The notes under the pieces: generated by a model | Seen by the model: only the letters and a program-made list of their open reading frames with translations | Told to the model about the DNA's origin: nothing | Databases searched by the model: none | Shown: positions 17,532 to 26,037 of the stretch, in pieces | Numbering within the stretch: the first letter of the stretch is position 1 | Layout: each line of letters starts with the position of its first letter | Translations under genes and position numbers: made by a program | Assembly: GCF_044466355.1 (NCBI RefSeq) | Contig: NZ_JBITMQ010000004.1 | Span: 372,001 to 436,000 of the forward strand | Direction: 5' to 3' | DNA length: 64,000 nt | Source of the DNA: Actinophytocola sp044466355 | Lineage (GTDB): Bacteria > Actinomycetota > Actinomycetes > Mycobacteriales > Pseudonocardiaceae

Positions 17532-19655
17532 GTGGCTGGCATCATCGGGGGCGCGAGCACGGAACGGGACGGCGGCACCAGGCCGCTGGCCGAGTCGAAC
17601 GCTTCCATGACACACCGTGCGCGGAGCGTGCTGGCGATCAGGGGCTTCCGCAGACTGTGGGGCGTCACCTACCTGTGCAGCATCGGTGACTGGCTGTCAC
17701 TGCTCGCGCTGACCAGTCTGGTCACCAAGATGACCGACGGCTACTCGGCGCAGAGCTTCGCCTTCGCCGGGGTCGTGCTCACCCAGCTGCTGCCCGGCCT
17801 GCTGTTCGCCCCGCTCGGCGGCCTGCTCGCGGACCGGTTCGACCGCCGCAAGATCATGGTCATCTGCGACGTCCTGCGATGCGCCCTCTTCGTGTCGATC
17901 GCGGTCGTGGGCACCCCGCTGTGGCTGTTCGTCGCGAACTTCCTCATCGGCTGCTGCTCGATGATGTGGATCCCGTCGAAGGACGCGGCGGTGCCCAACC
18001 TGCTGCGCCGCTCCGACCAGGTCGAGACCGCGGCGCAGCTCGGCCTCGTCATGACGTACGGCATCTCCGTCATCACCGGCGCGGGCCTCTACGCGATCAT
18101 CACCGGCATCACCACGAACCTCAACATCCAGCCGGACCCCGAGGGGCTCGGCATGGCGAAGATCATCGTGGTCGTCATCGGCGCGCTGTACCTGACCAGC
18201 GCGATCCTCGTCGCCACCCGCATCCCCGAGCTGTCCAGCCGGGACACCCCGCTCGCCGAGGCACGCAAGGCGGAGAAGAAGGCCGCCGAGGAGTCGGGCG
18301 AGAAACTCGGGTTCGGTGCGATGCTCCGCGACGCGGCCCGGTTCGTGCGCACGACCCCGCTGGTCCGCGGCCTGCTCATCGGCATGATCGGCGCGTTCGC
18401 CGCCGCCGGTGCGCTGATCGGGTCGGCGAACCTGTACGCGAGCAGCCTCCGCGGCGGCGCGTCGACGTTCGGCCTGCTGTTCGTGGCGATGTTCATCGGC
18501 CTCGCCACCGGCATGGCCGGCTCGCCGAAGCTCGCGCGGCGGCTGCCGCACAACCGGCTGTTCGGCATCGCGATCGTCCTGGCGGGCATCGTGATGTGCC
18601 TGGTGGCGCTGTCGCCGCACCTGTTCGTCTCGTTGATCACCGTGATGGTCGTCGGCGCGTGCGCCGGTGCGGCGTTCCTGACCGGCGTGACGATCATCGG
18701 CACGCAGATCGAGGACGCGATCCGCGGCCGCATCAACGCGATCTACCAGTCGCTGATGAAGATCATCCTGGCGGGCGCGATGGCGCTGACGCCGCTGCTC
18801 GTCGGCCTGGTCCGGCCGCACACCGTGATCGTGTGGGGCCGCGAGATGACCATCGACGGCACGCGGCCAGTGCTGCTGGGCGCCGGCCTGATCGCCGCGC
18901 TGGTCGGCGTGATCGCGTACCGGCAGATGGACGACCGCCGCACCGAGCCGATCCTCGCCGACCTGCTGAACGCGATCCGCCGCAAGCCGCGCCGGTCGAC
19001 CGGTCTGCTGATCGCGGTGGAGGGCGACGTCGCGGTCGACACCTCGGTGCAGGCGCACCTGCTCGCCGACTGGCTCAAGCGGCCGGGCGCCAAGGAGGTC
19101 CTGCTCGCCACCGACCCGACGCTCGACGACGAGCGGCTGCAGACGGTGCTGTCCGGCGCGCAGCTGACCGGTGCCCGGGCGCACGCCCTGGTCGCGGCGG
19201 CCGTGCGCGCCGACATCGTGGAGCGGCAGATCCGGCCGGCGCTGGACCGCGGCGCGCTCGTGGTGATGGAGCGGTTCGTCGACAGCCCGCTCGCGCACCT
19301 GTCCGTCGTGGCCGGGCTCGACCCGGCCGAGCTGGAGGGCCTCGCCGACTGGGCGACCGCCCGGCTGCGCCCGGACGTCACGATCCTGCTGGACCGCGAC
19401 CCGAGCACGCTCGACCCGAACAAGCCGAGGCGGTCGTCGACGACCGACCACTGGCAGGTGCAGCGGGTGCTGACCGAGATGGCGTCGGCGGACCCGGACC
19501 GGTACGTGGTGGTGGACGCGGACGGCTCGCCGGAGCAGGTGGCGGTGCGGGTGCGGATCGCCGTGCAGACCGCGGTGGCCGGGCGCAGGATGGCGCGCCT
19601 GCTGCCGGGCGATAGCCTCGCTCCGGTGGAGGCCCGGGCGATCCGGGCCACGTAG
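17532..19655 (+). CDS. MFS-type transporter fused to a degenerate thymidylate-kinase domain
   Basis: 707 aa from GTG 17532 (GGAG 5 nt upstream; a GTG at 17484 is in frame). Residues ~25-440 form an MFS-like 12-helix region with GGLLADRFDRRKIM after helix 2. From ~490 on the sequence aligns with dTMP kinases: ERFVDSPLAHL (DRY-type motif) and VTILLDRDPS, but the P-loop reads VEGDVAVDTSVQ where EGGDGAGKSTQ is expected, with Asp instead of the catalytic Lys. The same fusion is known in actinobacteria as bifunctional MFS/dTMP kinase; here kinase activity is doubtful. Followed 23 bp on by holB, as in M. tuberculosis/Streptomyces tmk-holB pairings. Confidence 0.82.
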   Translation: MAGIIGGASTERDGGTRPLAESNASMTHRARSVLAIRGFRRLWGVTYLCSIGDWLSLLALTSLVTKMTDGYSAQSFAFAGVVLTQLLPGLLFAPLGGLLADRFDRRKIMVICDVLRCALFVSIAVVGTPLWLFVANFLIGCCSMMWIPSKDAAVPNLLRRSDQVETAAQLGLVMTYGISVITGAGLYAIITGITTNLNIQPDPEGLGMAKIIVVVIGALYLTSAILVATRIPELSSRDTPLAEARKAEKKAAEESGEKLGFGAMLRDAARFVRTTPLVRGLLIGMIGAFAAAGALIGSANLYASSLRGGASTFGLLFVAMFIGLATGMAGSPKLARRLPHNRLFGIAIVLAGIVMCLVALSPHLFVSLITVMVVGACAGAAFLTGVTIIGTQIEDAIRGRINAIYQSLMKIILAGAMALTPLLVGLVRPHTVIVWGREMTIDGTRPVLLGAGLIAALVGVIAYRQMDDRRTEPILADLLNAIRRKPRRSTGLLIAVEGDVAVDTSVQAHLLADWLKRPGAKEVLLATDPTLDDERLQTVLSGAQLTGARAHALVAAAVRADIVERQIRPALDRGALVVMERFVDSPLAHLSVVAGLDPAELEGLADWATARLRPDVTILLDRDPSTLDPNKPRRSSTTDHWQVQRVLTEMASADPDRYVVVDADGSPEQVAVRVRIAVQTAVAGRRMARLLPGDSLAPVEARAIRAT

Positions 19656-19678
19656 TCCGTTCTGGTCGGAGGCGCGCT

Positions 19679-20875
19679 GTGGGCTCCGTGTGGTCGCAGG
19701 TGGTCGGGCAGCCGGAAGCCGTGGGGGTGCTGACGGCGTCGGCGTCGGCCGCGGCGTCGATCGTGGACGGCACGTTCGGCGGCGGCCCGACGTCGGCGGT
19801 GGCGCACGCGTGGCTGTTCACCGGCCCTCCCGGCTCCGGCCGTTCCGTGGCGGCGAAGGCGTTCGCGGCCGCGTTGCAATGTGAGACGGGCACGGGCTGC
19901 GGTTCGTGCTCCGGCTGCCGGACGACGATGGCGGGCACCCACGCGGACGTGCACGTCGTCGTGCCGGAAGGCCTGTCGATCTCGGTCGCGGAGATGCGGT
20001 CGCTGGTCCAGGTCGCGGCGAAGCGGCCGACCGGTGCGCGCTGGCAGGTCGTCATCATCACCGACGCGGACCGGCTGACCGAGGGCGCGGCGAACGCGCT
20101 GCTGAAGGCGGTGGAGGAACCGCCGGAGCGCACCGTGTTCCTGCTGGCGGCGCCGTCGGACCACCCGGAGGACGTCCCGGTGACCATCCGGTCCCGGTGC
20201 CGCCACCTGGGCCTGCGCACCCCGTCGGCGGCCGCGATCGCGGAGGTGCTCCAGTCCCGCGACGGCGTCCCCGCCGACATGGCGACGTGGGCGGCGTCCG
20301 TGTGCGGCGGGCACGTGGGGCGGGCACGCCGCCTGGCGACGGACGAGGCGGCCCGCACGCGCCGCGACTCGGTGCTGCGGATCCCGCTGAACCTGCGCCG
20401 CCTGGCGGACGTCTTCGACTGCGCGGACGACCTGGTGAAAGCCGCCGAGGCGGACGCGAACGAGGTCAGCGGCGCCCGCGACGAGGCCGAGAAGGAAGCG
20501 CTGAAGACCGCCATGGGCCACGGCGGCACCGGCAAGGGCGCGGCGACGGCCACCCGGGGCAGCGCGGCGGCCCTGAAGGAGTTGGAGCGCCGCCAGAAGA
20601 GCCGCGCGACGAGGACTCAGCGTGATGCGATCGACCTGGCGCTGGTCGACCTGGCCGGGTTCTACCGGGACGTGCTGGTGGCGTCGTCGGGCAGCGGCGC
20701 GACGCTCAACCACCCTGACCGGGAGCGAGACGCCCGGCAGGCTGCGGGCGCGTGGACGCAGGAGTCGACGCTGCGGCGCCTGGAGGCCGTGCTGGCGTGC
20801 CGCGAGGCGATGGAGCTGAACGTGAAGCCTCGGATCGCGATCGAGGCGATGCTGACGGCGCTGCATTTCGGCTGA
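19679..20875 (+). CDS. holB: DNA polymerase III subunit delta' (clamp-loader)
   Basis: 398 aa AAA+ clamp-loader subunit. Walker A-like GPPGSGRSVAA with Arg for Lys (delta' does not need ATP hydrolysis), Zn-binding CGSCSGC cluster, then ITDADRLTEGAANALLKAVEEPP and the SRC motif RSRCRHL. Corresponds to Rv3644c. GTG start; the weak GGAGGCGC site is just upstream. Works in the beta-clamp loader with delta and tau. The DnaA-box cluster lies 60-180 bp downstream. Confidence 0.92.
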   Translation: MGSVWSQVVGQPEAVGVLTASASAAASIVDGTFGGGPTSAVAHAWLFTGPPGSGRSVAAKAFAAALQCETGTGCGSCSGCRTTMAGTHADVHVVVPEGLSISVAEMRSLVQVAAKRPTGARWQVVIITDADRLTEGAANALLKAVEEPPERTVFLLAAPSDHPEDVPVTIRSRCRHLGLRTPSAAAIAEVLQSRDGVPADMATWAASVCGGHVGRARRLATDEAARTRRDSVLRIPLNLRRLADVFDCADDLVKAAEADANEVSGARDEAEKEALKTAMGHGGTGKGAATATRGSAAALKELERRQKSRATRTQRDAIDLALVDLAGFYRDVLVASSGSGATLNHPDRERDARQAAGAWTQESTLRRLEAVLACREAMELNVKPRIAIEAMLTALHFG

Positions 20876-20935
20876 GGGGCGGCCTCCGGCCCCCGGGTTC
20901 CAGCGTATCGGCGGGGTACGACAGTTCCGGCGAAG

Positions 20936-21058
20936 TTATCCACAGGTTGCCGTTCCCGCTGGTCCGGGTTGCCCTGGGTAGAGGCCACTGATCAGCAGGT
21001 AAGCAGCTGTGGACCCGTTGTGGACGCACCTGTGGACAACCTCGCCGCCTGTGGACAA
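20936..21058. promoter_or_regulatory. cluster of DnaA boxes
   Basis: One TTATCCACA on the + strand (20936-20944) and four reverse-strand sites: TGTGGACCC (21008-21016), TGTGGACGC (21019-21027), and two perfect TGTGGACAA (21031-21039, 21050-21058; 19 bp apart). Five sites in 123 bp within the 282-bp gap between the convergent holB and surface-protein genes. Known analogues are DnaA-titrating clusters outside oriC, such as those of Streptomyces. Confidence 0.68.
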
Positions 21059-21157
21059 CTCGCGATCACTCGACCGTCAGTGTCGTACCCATGTCGTAGC
21101 GTGGTTCGAGGGGGCCGGAGGCCAAGCCGGCCCGCCAGGGGCCAGCTCAGCCGCGGG

Positions 21158-22975
21158 TCACTTGTCGGTTTCGTCGCTCTTGTCGGGCTCTTTCTCGTTG
21201 GCCTTCGAGTCGCTGGGCGCGGCCTCGGTGCCTTCGTCGTCGGCGGAATCCGTGGGCTCCGTGTCAGCTGCCTGCATCTCGGTCGCATCGCTGTCGGCCA
21301 CCTCCGCCTCGGCTTCCGGTGCGGCGGACGGCTCATCTTTCGGCGTCGGCGGGTCGTCGCCGTCAGGCACGTCGTCGCGCGGGCCCGCCGCCGCGACTGG
21401 CCTCGGCGAGCGCAGCGTCGGCAGTGCCGCCACGATGACCACGCCGATCAACAGCATGGCCGTCCCGGTCCAGAACATCGGGATCGTCTTGTACGCCATC
21501 GTCGTGTAGGCCAGTTCCATCGGCGCCTTGCCCTGCGGCTTCGGCGTGGGCGGCGGCACGGGCTGCTCCGACGTCCGGCACACGACCCCACCCGTCGGCG
21601 CGTAGGCCCGCGCGATCTGCTCGCCCAGCGCGACCTGCGCCAGCGCCGACGGCAGGTTCGGCAGCCCGAGCGCCTGCGTCGGCAGCACCTGCACGTCCAG
21701 CATCCGCGCCGTGGCACCCAGCTGGAAACCCTTGAACGGCGAGGTCATCGCCGTGCCGCGCTGGTCGAGCTGCGCCACGCCGAGCCGGATGACACCCAGG
21801 TCGATGCGGTGCAGCGCGTCGGTCGCCTTCTGCCCGTTCGCGAGCAGGTCACCGATGATCGGCAGCGTCTCCGCGCCCTGCCCGACCGGGATACCGATCG
21901 GGATGTCGAACCTGGGGTTGGCCGCGTCGAGCTTCCCGAGCACCTTGCCGCCCTGCTCGACCGCCAGCACCGGCGCCGTGTACTTCACCGTCGACGTCTT
22001 CTCGTCGCCCGTCGACGTGACCTGCAGCGTCGGCTGGCTGACCACGCGGATCGTCAGTTCGAACGGCGTGCCCGCGAGCAGCTTCAGCGCGGCGACCTGC
22101 ATCGTCGACGTCGACTGCACCGCCTTGTTCGGCGAGCCGGGGATGTCGACGAGCCGGACCACCGACCGCGCGGACAACGTGTTCGGCAGGCTGACCAGCG
22201 AACCCCTGCCGTCGGCGGCAGCCTTGCCCGACAGCGCACCGCCCAGGGTGGAGAGCGGCCCGGGGAGCTGCTTGATCCCGTCGATCAGGGCCTTGTCGGC
22301 GTTCGCGTCGAGCTTCGGAGCGTCGAACACGCCGGTCAGGTCCGGCGTCGACGGCAGCGTGGGGATCGCGTTGAGCAGCGAGAGGCTCGCGATCTCGGTG
22401 GAGGCGTCGGAGATGGTCTCGATGCACGGGCCCGCCGTGTCGCTCCACCTGGCGTGCACCTGCCCCTGGAGCGCCCCGGCGCGCACGAGCGTGTCGAGCG
22501 GCGACGACGGCAGCGCCAGCCCGTTGTGGACGGGCTGCGGGTTGTCCGGCGACGCGGTCTGCGACAGCGCGCCCGGCGCCTGCGGGCTGCCACCCTGGAT
22601 GGCGAGCCCACCGGGCGCGGCCTGCGCGATCGACCGCTCGAACGACAGGTACGCCTCGGAGTTGACCTGCGCGGACGCGAGCCCGAACCCGAGCTCGGCC
22701 GCCGACTGCTTGGGCAGCTTGTCCTCCATGCCGGGCACGATCGCCTTCGTCGGCGTCGAGTTCGGCAGGATCCGCACGATCCCGAGCCCGGTCCCGGCGT
22801 CACCGACCGCGTGCCACGGCGGCACCGGCCCGACAGGCGACGACATCCCCGGCGACTCCGGATCAGTCGGTGTGGGCATCGGCGTGGTGGGCTGAGCCGC
22901 GGCGGGCACGGCGGCAAGCCCGAGGACCACAGCGGCAAGCCCCACCGCCGTCGCGACCTGCGACCGTCCGCGCAT
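21158..22975 (-). CDS. secreted, membrane-anchored surface protein of unknown function
   Basis: 605 aa. Signal peptide at the N-terminus (hydrophobic stretch to about residue 27, ending VPAAAQ), a ~480-residue extracellular region with few cysteines (only two), one membrane helix MFWTGTAMLLIGVVIVAAL near residue 510, and a highly acidic Asp/Glu/Pro cytoplasmic tail of ~70 residues. Start ATG 22975 has AGGAGG 6 nt upstream; the frame is open 13 codons more. Similar long proteins are found beside holB in Pseudonocardiales; I know no function. Convergent with holB across the DnaA cluster. Confidence 0.75.
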   Translation of the reverse strand: MRGRSQVATAVGLAAVVLGLAAVPAAAQPTTPMPTPTDPESPGMSSPVGPVPPWHAVGDAGTGLGIVRILPNSTPTKAIVPGMEDKLPKQSAAELGFGLASAQVNSEAYLSFERSIAQAAPGGLAIQGGSPQAPGALSQTASPDNPQPVHNGLALPSSPLDTLVRAGALQGQVHARWSDTAGPCIETISDASTEIASLSLLNAIPTLPSTPDLTGVFDAPKLDANADKALIDGIKQLPGPLSTLGGALSGKAAADGRGSLVSLPNTLSARSVVRLVDIPGSPNKAVQSTSTMQVAALKLLAGTPFELTIRVVSQPTLQVTSTGDEKTSTVKYTAPVLAVEQGGKVLGKLDAANPRFDIPIGIPVGQGAETLPIIGDLLANGQKATDALHRIDLGVIRLGVAQLDQRGTAMTSPFKGFQLGATARMLDVQVLPTQALGLPNLPSALAQVALGEQIARAYAPTGGVVCRTSEQPVPPPTPKPQGKAPMELAYTTMAYKTIPMFWTGTAMLLIGVVIVAALPTLRSPRPVAAAGPRDDVPDGDDPPTPKDEPSAAPEAEAEVADSDATEMQAADTEPTDSADDEGTEAAPSDSKANEKEPDKSDETDK

Positions 22976-23077
22976 CGGCGTCCTCCTCGACTGCGACCAG
23001 CGCTCCACCAGCAACTACGTAACGAGGGAGGTGGTGTGCGGGTGACGCTGGGGTGCCGGTTACACTATGGGCACCAC

Positions 23078-23154
23078 GCCGCCTTAGCTCAGTCGGCCAG
23101 AGCGGCTCACTCGTAATGAGCAGGTCAAGGGTTCGATTCCCTTAGGCGGCTCCA
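23078..23154 (+). tRNA. tRNA-Thr (anticodon CGT)
   Basis: Complete cloverleaf: acceptor GCCGCCT (23078-23084) pairs with AGGCGGC (23144-23150), discriminator T, encoded CCA at 23152-23154. Anticodon arm GCTCA/TGAGC with loop CTCGTAA, anticodon CGT. T-arm AAGGG-TTCGATT-CCCTT. Its 3' half is the integration site of the element that follows. Confidence 0.97.
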
Positions 23155-23156
23155 GG
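23109..23156 (+). repeat. attachment site, tRNA side (attL)
   Basis: 48 bp, from the anticodon loop through the CCA end, identical to 37386-37433. Direct repeats of the 3' half of a tRNA flanking an integrase gene mark site-specific insertion. Confidence 0.93.
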
Positions 23157-23170
23157 TCAGGAGCCTGTTG

Positions 23171-23209
23171 GCCCCAGATCCGCCCCATTCGTGGGGCCGG
23201 ATCTGGGGC
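23171..23209 (+). terminator. long hairpin after tRNA-Thr, before the integrase
   Basis: 12-bp perfect outer stem (23171-23182 with 23198-23209) plus inner CCCCA/TGGGG pairing and a TTCG loop. Probable terminator of the tRNA transcript on the element side. Confidence 0.7.
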
Positions 23210-23233
23210 CAGTGGTGTTTTACGCTGGCCCCA
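23204..23233 (+). promoter_or_regulatory. inverted repeat at the integrase start, candidate operator
   Basis: TGGGGCCAG (23204-23212) and its exact complement at 23225-23233, centred on GTGTTTTACG; the right arm contains the A of the start codon. It shares the TGGGGCC core with the adjoining hairpin. Autoregulation by the fused winged-helix domain of the integrase is a guess. Confidence 0.4.
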
Positions 23234-24810
23234 TGACCAGCGCTTCTAAGTCTCAACGCAAGCCTCGCGGCGAGATCGAACGCCTCCGCAGCGGCTCACT
23301 CCGCGTGAGGGTCTACGCCGGTGTTGACCCCGTGAGCGGCAAGCGCCACCGCCTTGAGGAGATCGTTCCGGCAGGCCCCCACGCCGAGGCCGACGCCGAG
23401 AAGGCGCTCACACGCCTCCTGGCTCAGCGCGACGAGCAGCGCAACGCGCGGACCCGCGCCACGGTCAACCAGCTCCTCGACAAGTACTTCGCCCTGACGC
23501 GCGTGCAGGAGACCACGAAGGTGAACTACGAGTCGCTCGCGCGGCTCCACATCCGTCCGCTGCTCGGCACGGTGCCGCTAACCAAGATCAACGGCGAGAC
23601 GCTCGACTCGTTCTACAACGTGCTCCGCAAGTGCCGTGCGCGCTGTCAGGGCCGGAAGTACATCGAGCACCGCACCGAGCGGCCCCACGAGTGCAACGAG
23701 AAGTGCAAGCCCCACGAGTGCAAGGGGCTCTCTGACGGCTCGCTACGGAAGATCCACGCGGTGTTGTCCGGCGCTGGCAAGCGGGCCGTCCGCTGGGGCT
23801 GGCTGGGCGTGAACCCGTTCAGCCAGGCTGATCCGCTCCCAGCCGCTCGTCCCAACCCGCAGCCCCCAACTGCCGACCAGGCCGCCAAAATCGCCACAGA
23901 GGCATGGAAGGACCTCGACTGGGGCATGTTGGTGTGGCTCGCCATGGTGACTGGTGCTCGTCGAGGCGAGCTGTGCGCGCTGACGTGGGATCGTGTCACA
24001 CTCAAGCCGGGTGCCGGTGTCCTGGTGATCAAGTCGAGCATCGCGCAGCGAGGCGGCCGGACGTGGGAGAAGGACACCAAGACCCACCAGCAACGTCGCA
24101 TAACCATCGATGACGCGACGGTGAGCCTCCTTCTGGCGTATAAGCGTCACTGCGCCCAGCGTGCAGGCCTCGGCGACGAGATGCCAGGCAAGGCCCGAAT
24201 CTTCTCGAATACCCCGGACGGAAGCACCTGGCTCAAACCGGACTCGGTAAGCCAGCGCTACGCGCGTATGTGTGCCCGCAAGCCACTCAAATGGGACATG
24301 AATATCCATCAGCTACGCCACTATTCCGCGACGGAGCTGATCTCTGCAGGAGTTGATGTGACAACCGTAGGTGGCCGTCTCGGTCACGGAGGCGGCGGAT
24401 CCACGACTCTGCGATTTTACAGTGCGTGGGTTGCCGAAGCGGATCAGCGCGCTGCCGGAGTCCTATCGGCCCGCCTGCCAGAGCTACCTATGGGATTGCG
24501 CCCGGAACAGGAGCTTCGTGCAGGTATTGAGCTAGCAGATGATGCTCTCTATCAGCGGATCGCGATAGATCTTCGCGGCGCGATCTCGTGCGGTCTCCTA
24601 AAGGTAGGTGACCGCTTGCCCACCATCGCCGAATTGTCGACACGATACGCTGTAAGTCTAAATACCGCGCAAAGGGCAATTAAAAGTCTTGAGCAAGCCG
24701 GCCTGGTGGTAGTAAGCCGGGGAAGACGTGCGACGGTAGCCCCTGTAGGCACAGAGAACAGTGCAAACGTGACCCGGTTGAGCGAACGTCGACAGACGGC
24801 CCTCTCTTAA
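23233..24810 (+). CDS. int: tyrosine integrase with Cys-rich insertion and C-terminal GntR-type winged helix
   Basis: 525 aa. N-terminal arm- and core-binding domains, then the catalytic domain with Arg in TGARRGE (~242), HQLRH (~358-362), GRLGHGG (~383) and the nucleophile Tyr in LRFYSAW (~396). Two additions: a Cys/His-rich insertion in the core-binding part (CRARCQG and HECNEKCKPHEC, ~135-160), likely Zn-binding, and ~110 extra C-terminal residues that read as a GntR-type winged helix (GLLKVGDRLPTIAELSTRYAV, AQRAIKSLEQAGLV). From ~24240 the GC content falls. ATG 23233 chosen; the frame is open 14 codons upstream. Catalyses insertion at tRNA-Thr. Confidence 0.92.
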   Translation: MTSASKSQRKPRGEIERLRSGSLRVRVYAGVDPVSGKRHRLEEIVPAGPHAEADAEKALTRLLAQRDEQRNARTRATVNQLLDKYFALTRVQETTKVNYESLARLHIRPLLGTVPLTKINGETLDSFYNVLRKCRARCQGRKYIEHRTERPHECNEKCKPHECKGLSDGSLRKIHAVLSGAGKRAVRWGWLGVNPFSQADPLPAARPNPQPPTADQAAKIATEAWKDLDWGMLVWLAMVTGARRGELCALTWDRVTLKPGAGVLVIKSSIAQRGGRTWEKDTKTHQQRRITIDDATVSLLLAYKRHCAQRAGLGDEMPGKARIFSNTPDGSTWLKPDSVSQRYARMCARKPLKWDMNIHQLRHYSATELISAGVDVTTVGGRLGHGGGGSTTLRFYSAWVAEADQRAAGVLSARLPELPMGLRPEQELRAGIELADDALYQRIAIDLRGAISCGLLKVGDRLPTIAELSTRYAVSLNTAQRAIKSLEQAGLVVVSRGRRATVAPVGTENSANVTRLSERRQTALS

Positions 24811-26027
24811 CGATTGAGGAAGTTGCGGTTCACCTCGTATAGATAGAACAGTTCGGCTTGTTTCAATTCCTTGCGCGCTCTCCGACGACTTTCGGCTGCC
24901 GCGATTACCGATTGACCTGCCACGCCAGCTGCGCCAAACGCGGTTGCGACCCAATTGCTCACTGATGTGAATTGATCTACAGCGACGCCTATAAATGCGC
25001 CTGCGCCAAGCGTCGCCACAGTTCTTATATCCGCTCCTAACGTCCTCGATATCTCTCGCACCAGCTGGTGATCGGCGAACTCCTCCTGGAGTCGAAGAAT
25101 TTCTGGCTGCACCTCCCGCATGTAGAGATCGTCGACTTCTGTCGATGATTCCCTGTCGAAACTGCGGAACCGCAGCATCTCAGAGAAGGACGACACGGCT
25201 CGTCTGTAGCGAATAAGGGGTCCGCGGAGATCCTTCCGAAGATCTATCAGTTCGTCGGTTGGTGCCTGTGGAAACGCTGGCAGCCTCGCTATAAATCCGC
25301 TGCCAGCCACCGCCTCACGTCCATGTCGAAGATGGAGTGTATCCATCTCGATGCGGCCTTCGTCGACCATAGCGCGGGCTAGGCTGCCGACCTGGTCATC
25401 AAGCAGCACCCTGGTTTGTGGGTCTTCGAGACGCTCTTTGAGCAATGCAAGCCAACGCTCAAGGGCGGCGTCCAGATCGCCTTCGGCAGTGAATCCCGAT
25501 GATGAAAGTTTGACAATGCCACTGTTGATAGCAGGCAGCAGGCTCTCGCCTCCCGACTGAGAAAACATCTCGTCAGCAGACCTACGTAACTCAGCCATTG
25601 GAGCGCGGAGGCCGTGGGTGCTTACTCCGAGTTCTTCCAACGTCGACGTATTGGACATCGCTGACAAAGTCGATAATAACGCGCGCCAGTTCGCGGGGAG
25701 AGGTCTGTCACCTGTAATTTGCGCTATGGTTTCGTCGTCGAGAGTTCCAAGAAGATCGAGCATGTTCCCGTCGCTGGACGCAAGATTGAGAAAGCCTGCC
25801 ATCATCACGGCGTTAACGCTAATTAGTTCAATCTCGTCGGCGTAAAGTAGAGATGCGCGAACCAAATCCACGTCATGAGCAAGGGAAAGGGAACCGCCAT
25901 CCGTGTTTGGTCCTGTGATAATTGTGAGGCTGAGTTTCCCTGGACTTTTGTAGTTCCACCGTGCCGGATCTTTCGGTACGCGTGAGAGCCGATTGAGTTT
26001 ACTTTTCTTGCTAGGCTTACTTTTCAC
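24807..26027 (-). CDS. protein of unknown family, partner of the ATPase-TOPRIM gene
   Basis: 406 aa, not recognised. Very basic N-terminus (about 20 residues, Lys/Arg/Ser-rich), an alpha/beta start (LSLTIITGPN then DLVRASLLYADEIELIS), a long helical middle, and near the C-terminus two hydrophobic glycine-rich segments (TVATLGAGAFIGVAVDQF and WVATAFGAAGVAGQSVIAAA) followed by a charged helix. Start GTG 26027 has GAGGAA 6 nt upstream, made from the stop region of the upstream gene, so the two are translationally coupled; a TTG at 26057 is an alternative. Lower GC than the chromosome. Possibly a membrane-acting effector or nuclease subunit; unproven. Confidence 0.7.
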   Translation of the reverse strand: MKSKPSKKSKLNRLSRVPKDPARWNYKSPGKLSLTIITGPNTDGGSLSLAHDVDLVRASLLYADEIELISVNAVMMAGFLNLASSDGNMLDLLGTLDDETIAQITGDRPLPANWRALLSTLSAMSNTSTLEELGVSTHGLRAPMAELRRSADEMFSQSGGESLLPAINSGIVKLSSSGFTAEGDLDAALERWLALLKERLEDPQTRVLLDDQVGSLARAMVDEGRIEMDTLHLRHGREAVAGSGFIARLPAFPQAPTDELIDLRKDLRGPLIRYRRAVSSFSEMLRFRSFDRESSTEVDDLYMREVQPEILRLQEEFADHQLVREISRTLGADIRTVATLGAGAFIGVAVDQFTSVSNWVATAFGAAGVAGQSVIAAAESRRRARKELKQAELFYLYEVNRNFLNR

Positions 26028-26037
26028 TTGCGGTTCC

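Noticed and set aside
18743..20866. Leftward 707-codon frame over the MFS-kinase and holB genes
   Set aside because: Antisense shadow with no motif or ribosome-binding site.
20936..21058. Chromosomal oriC
   Set aside because: No dnaA or dnaN beside it and only five boxes; more likely a titration or regulatory cluster.
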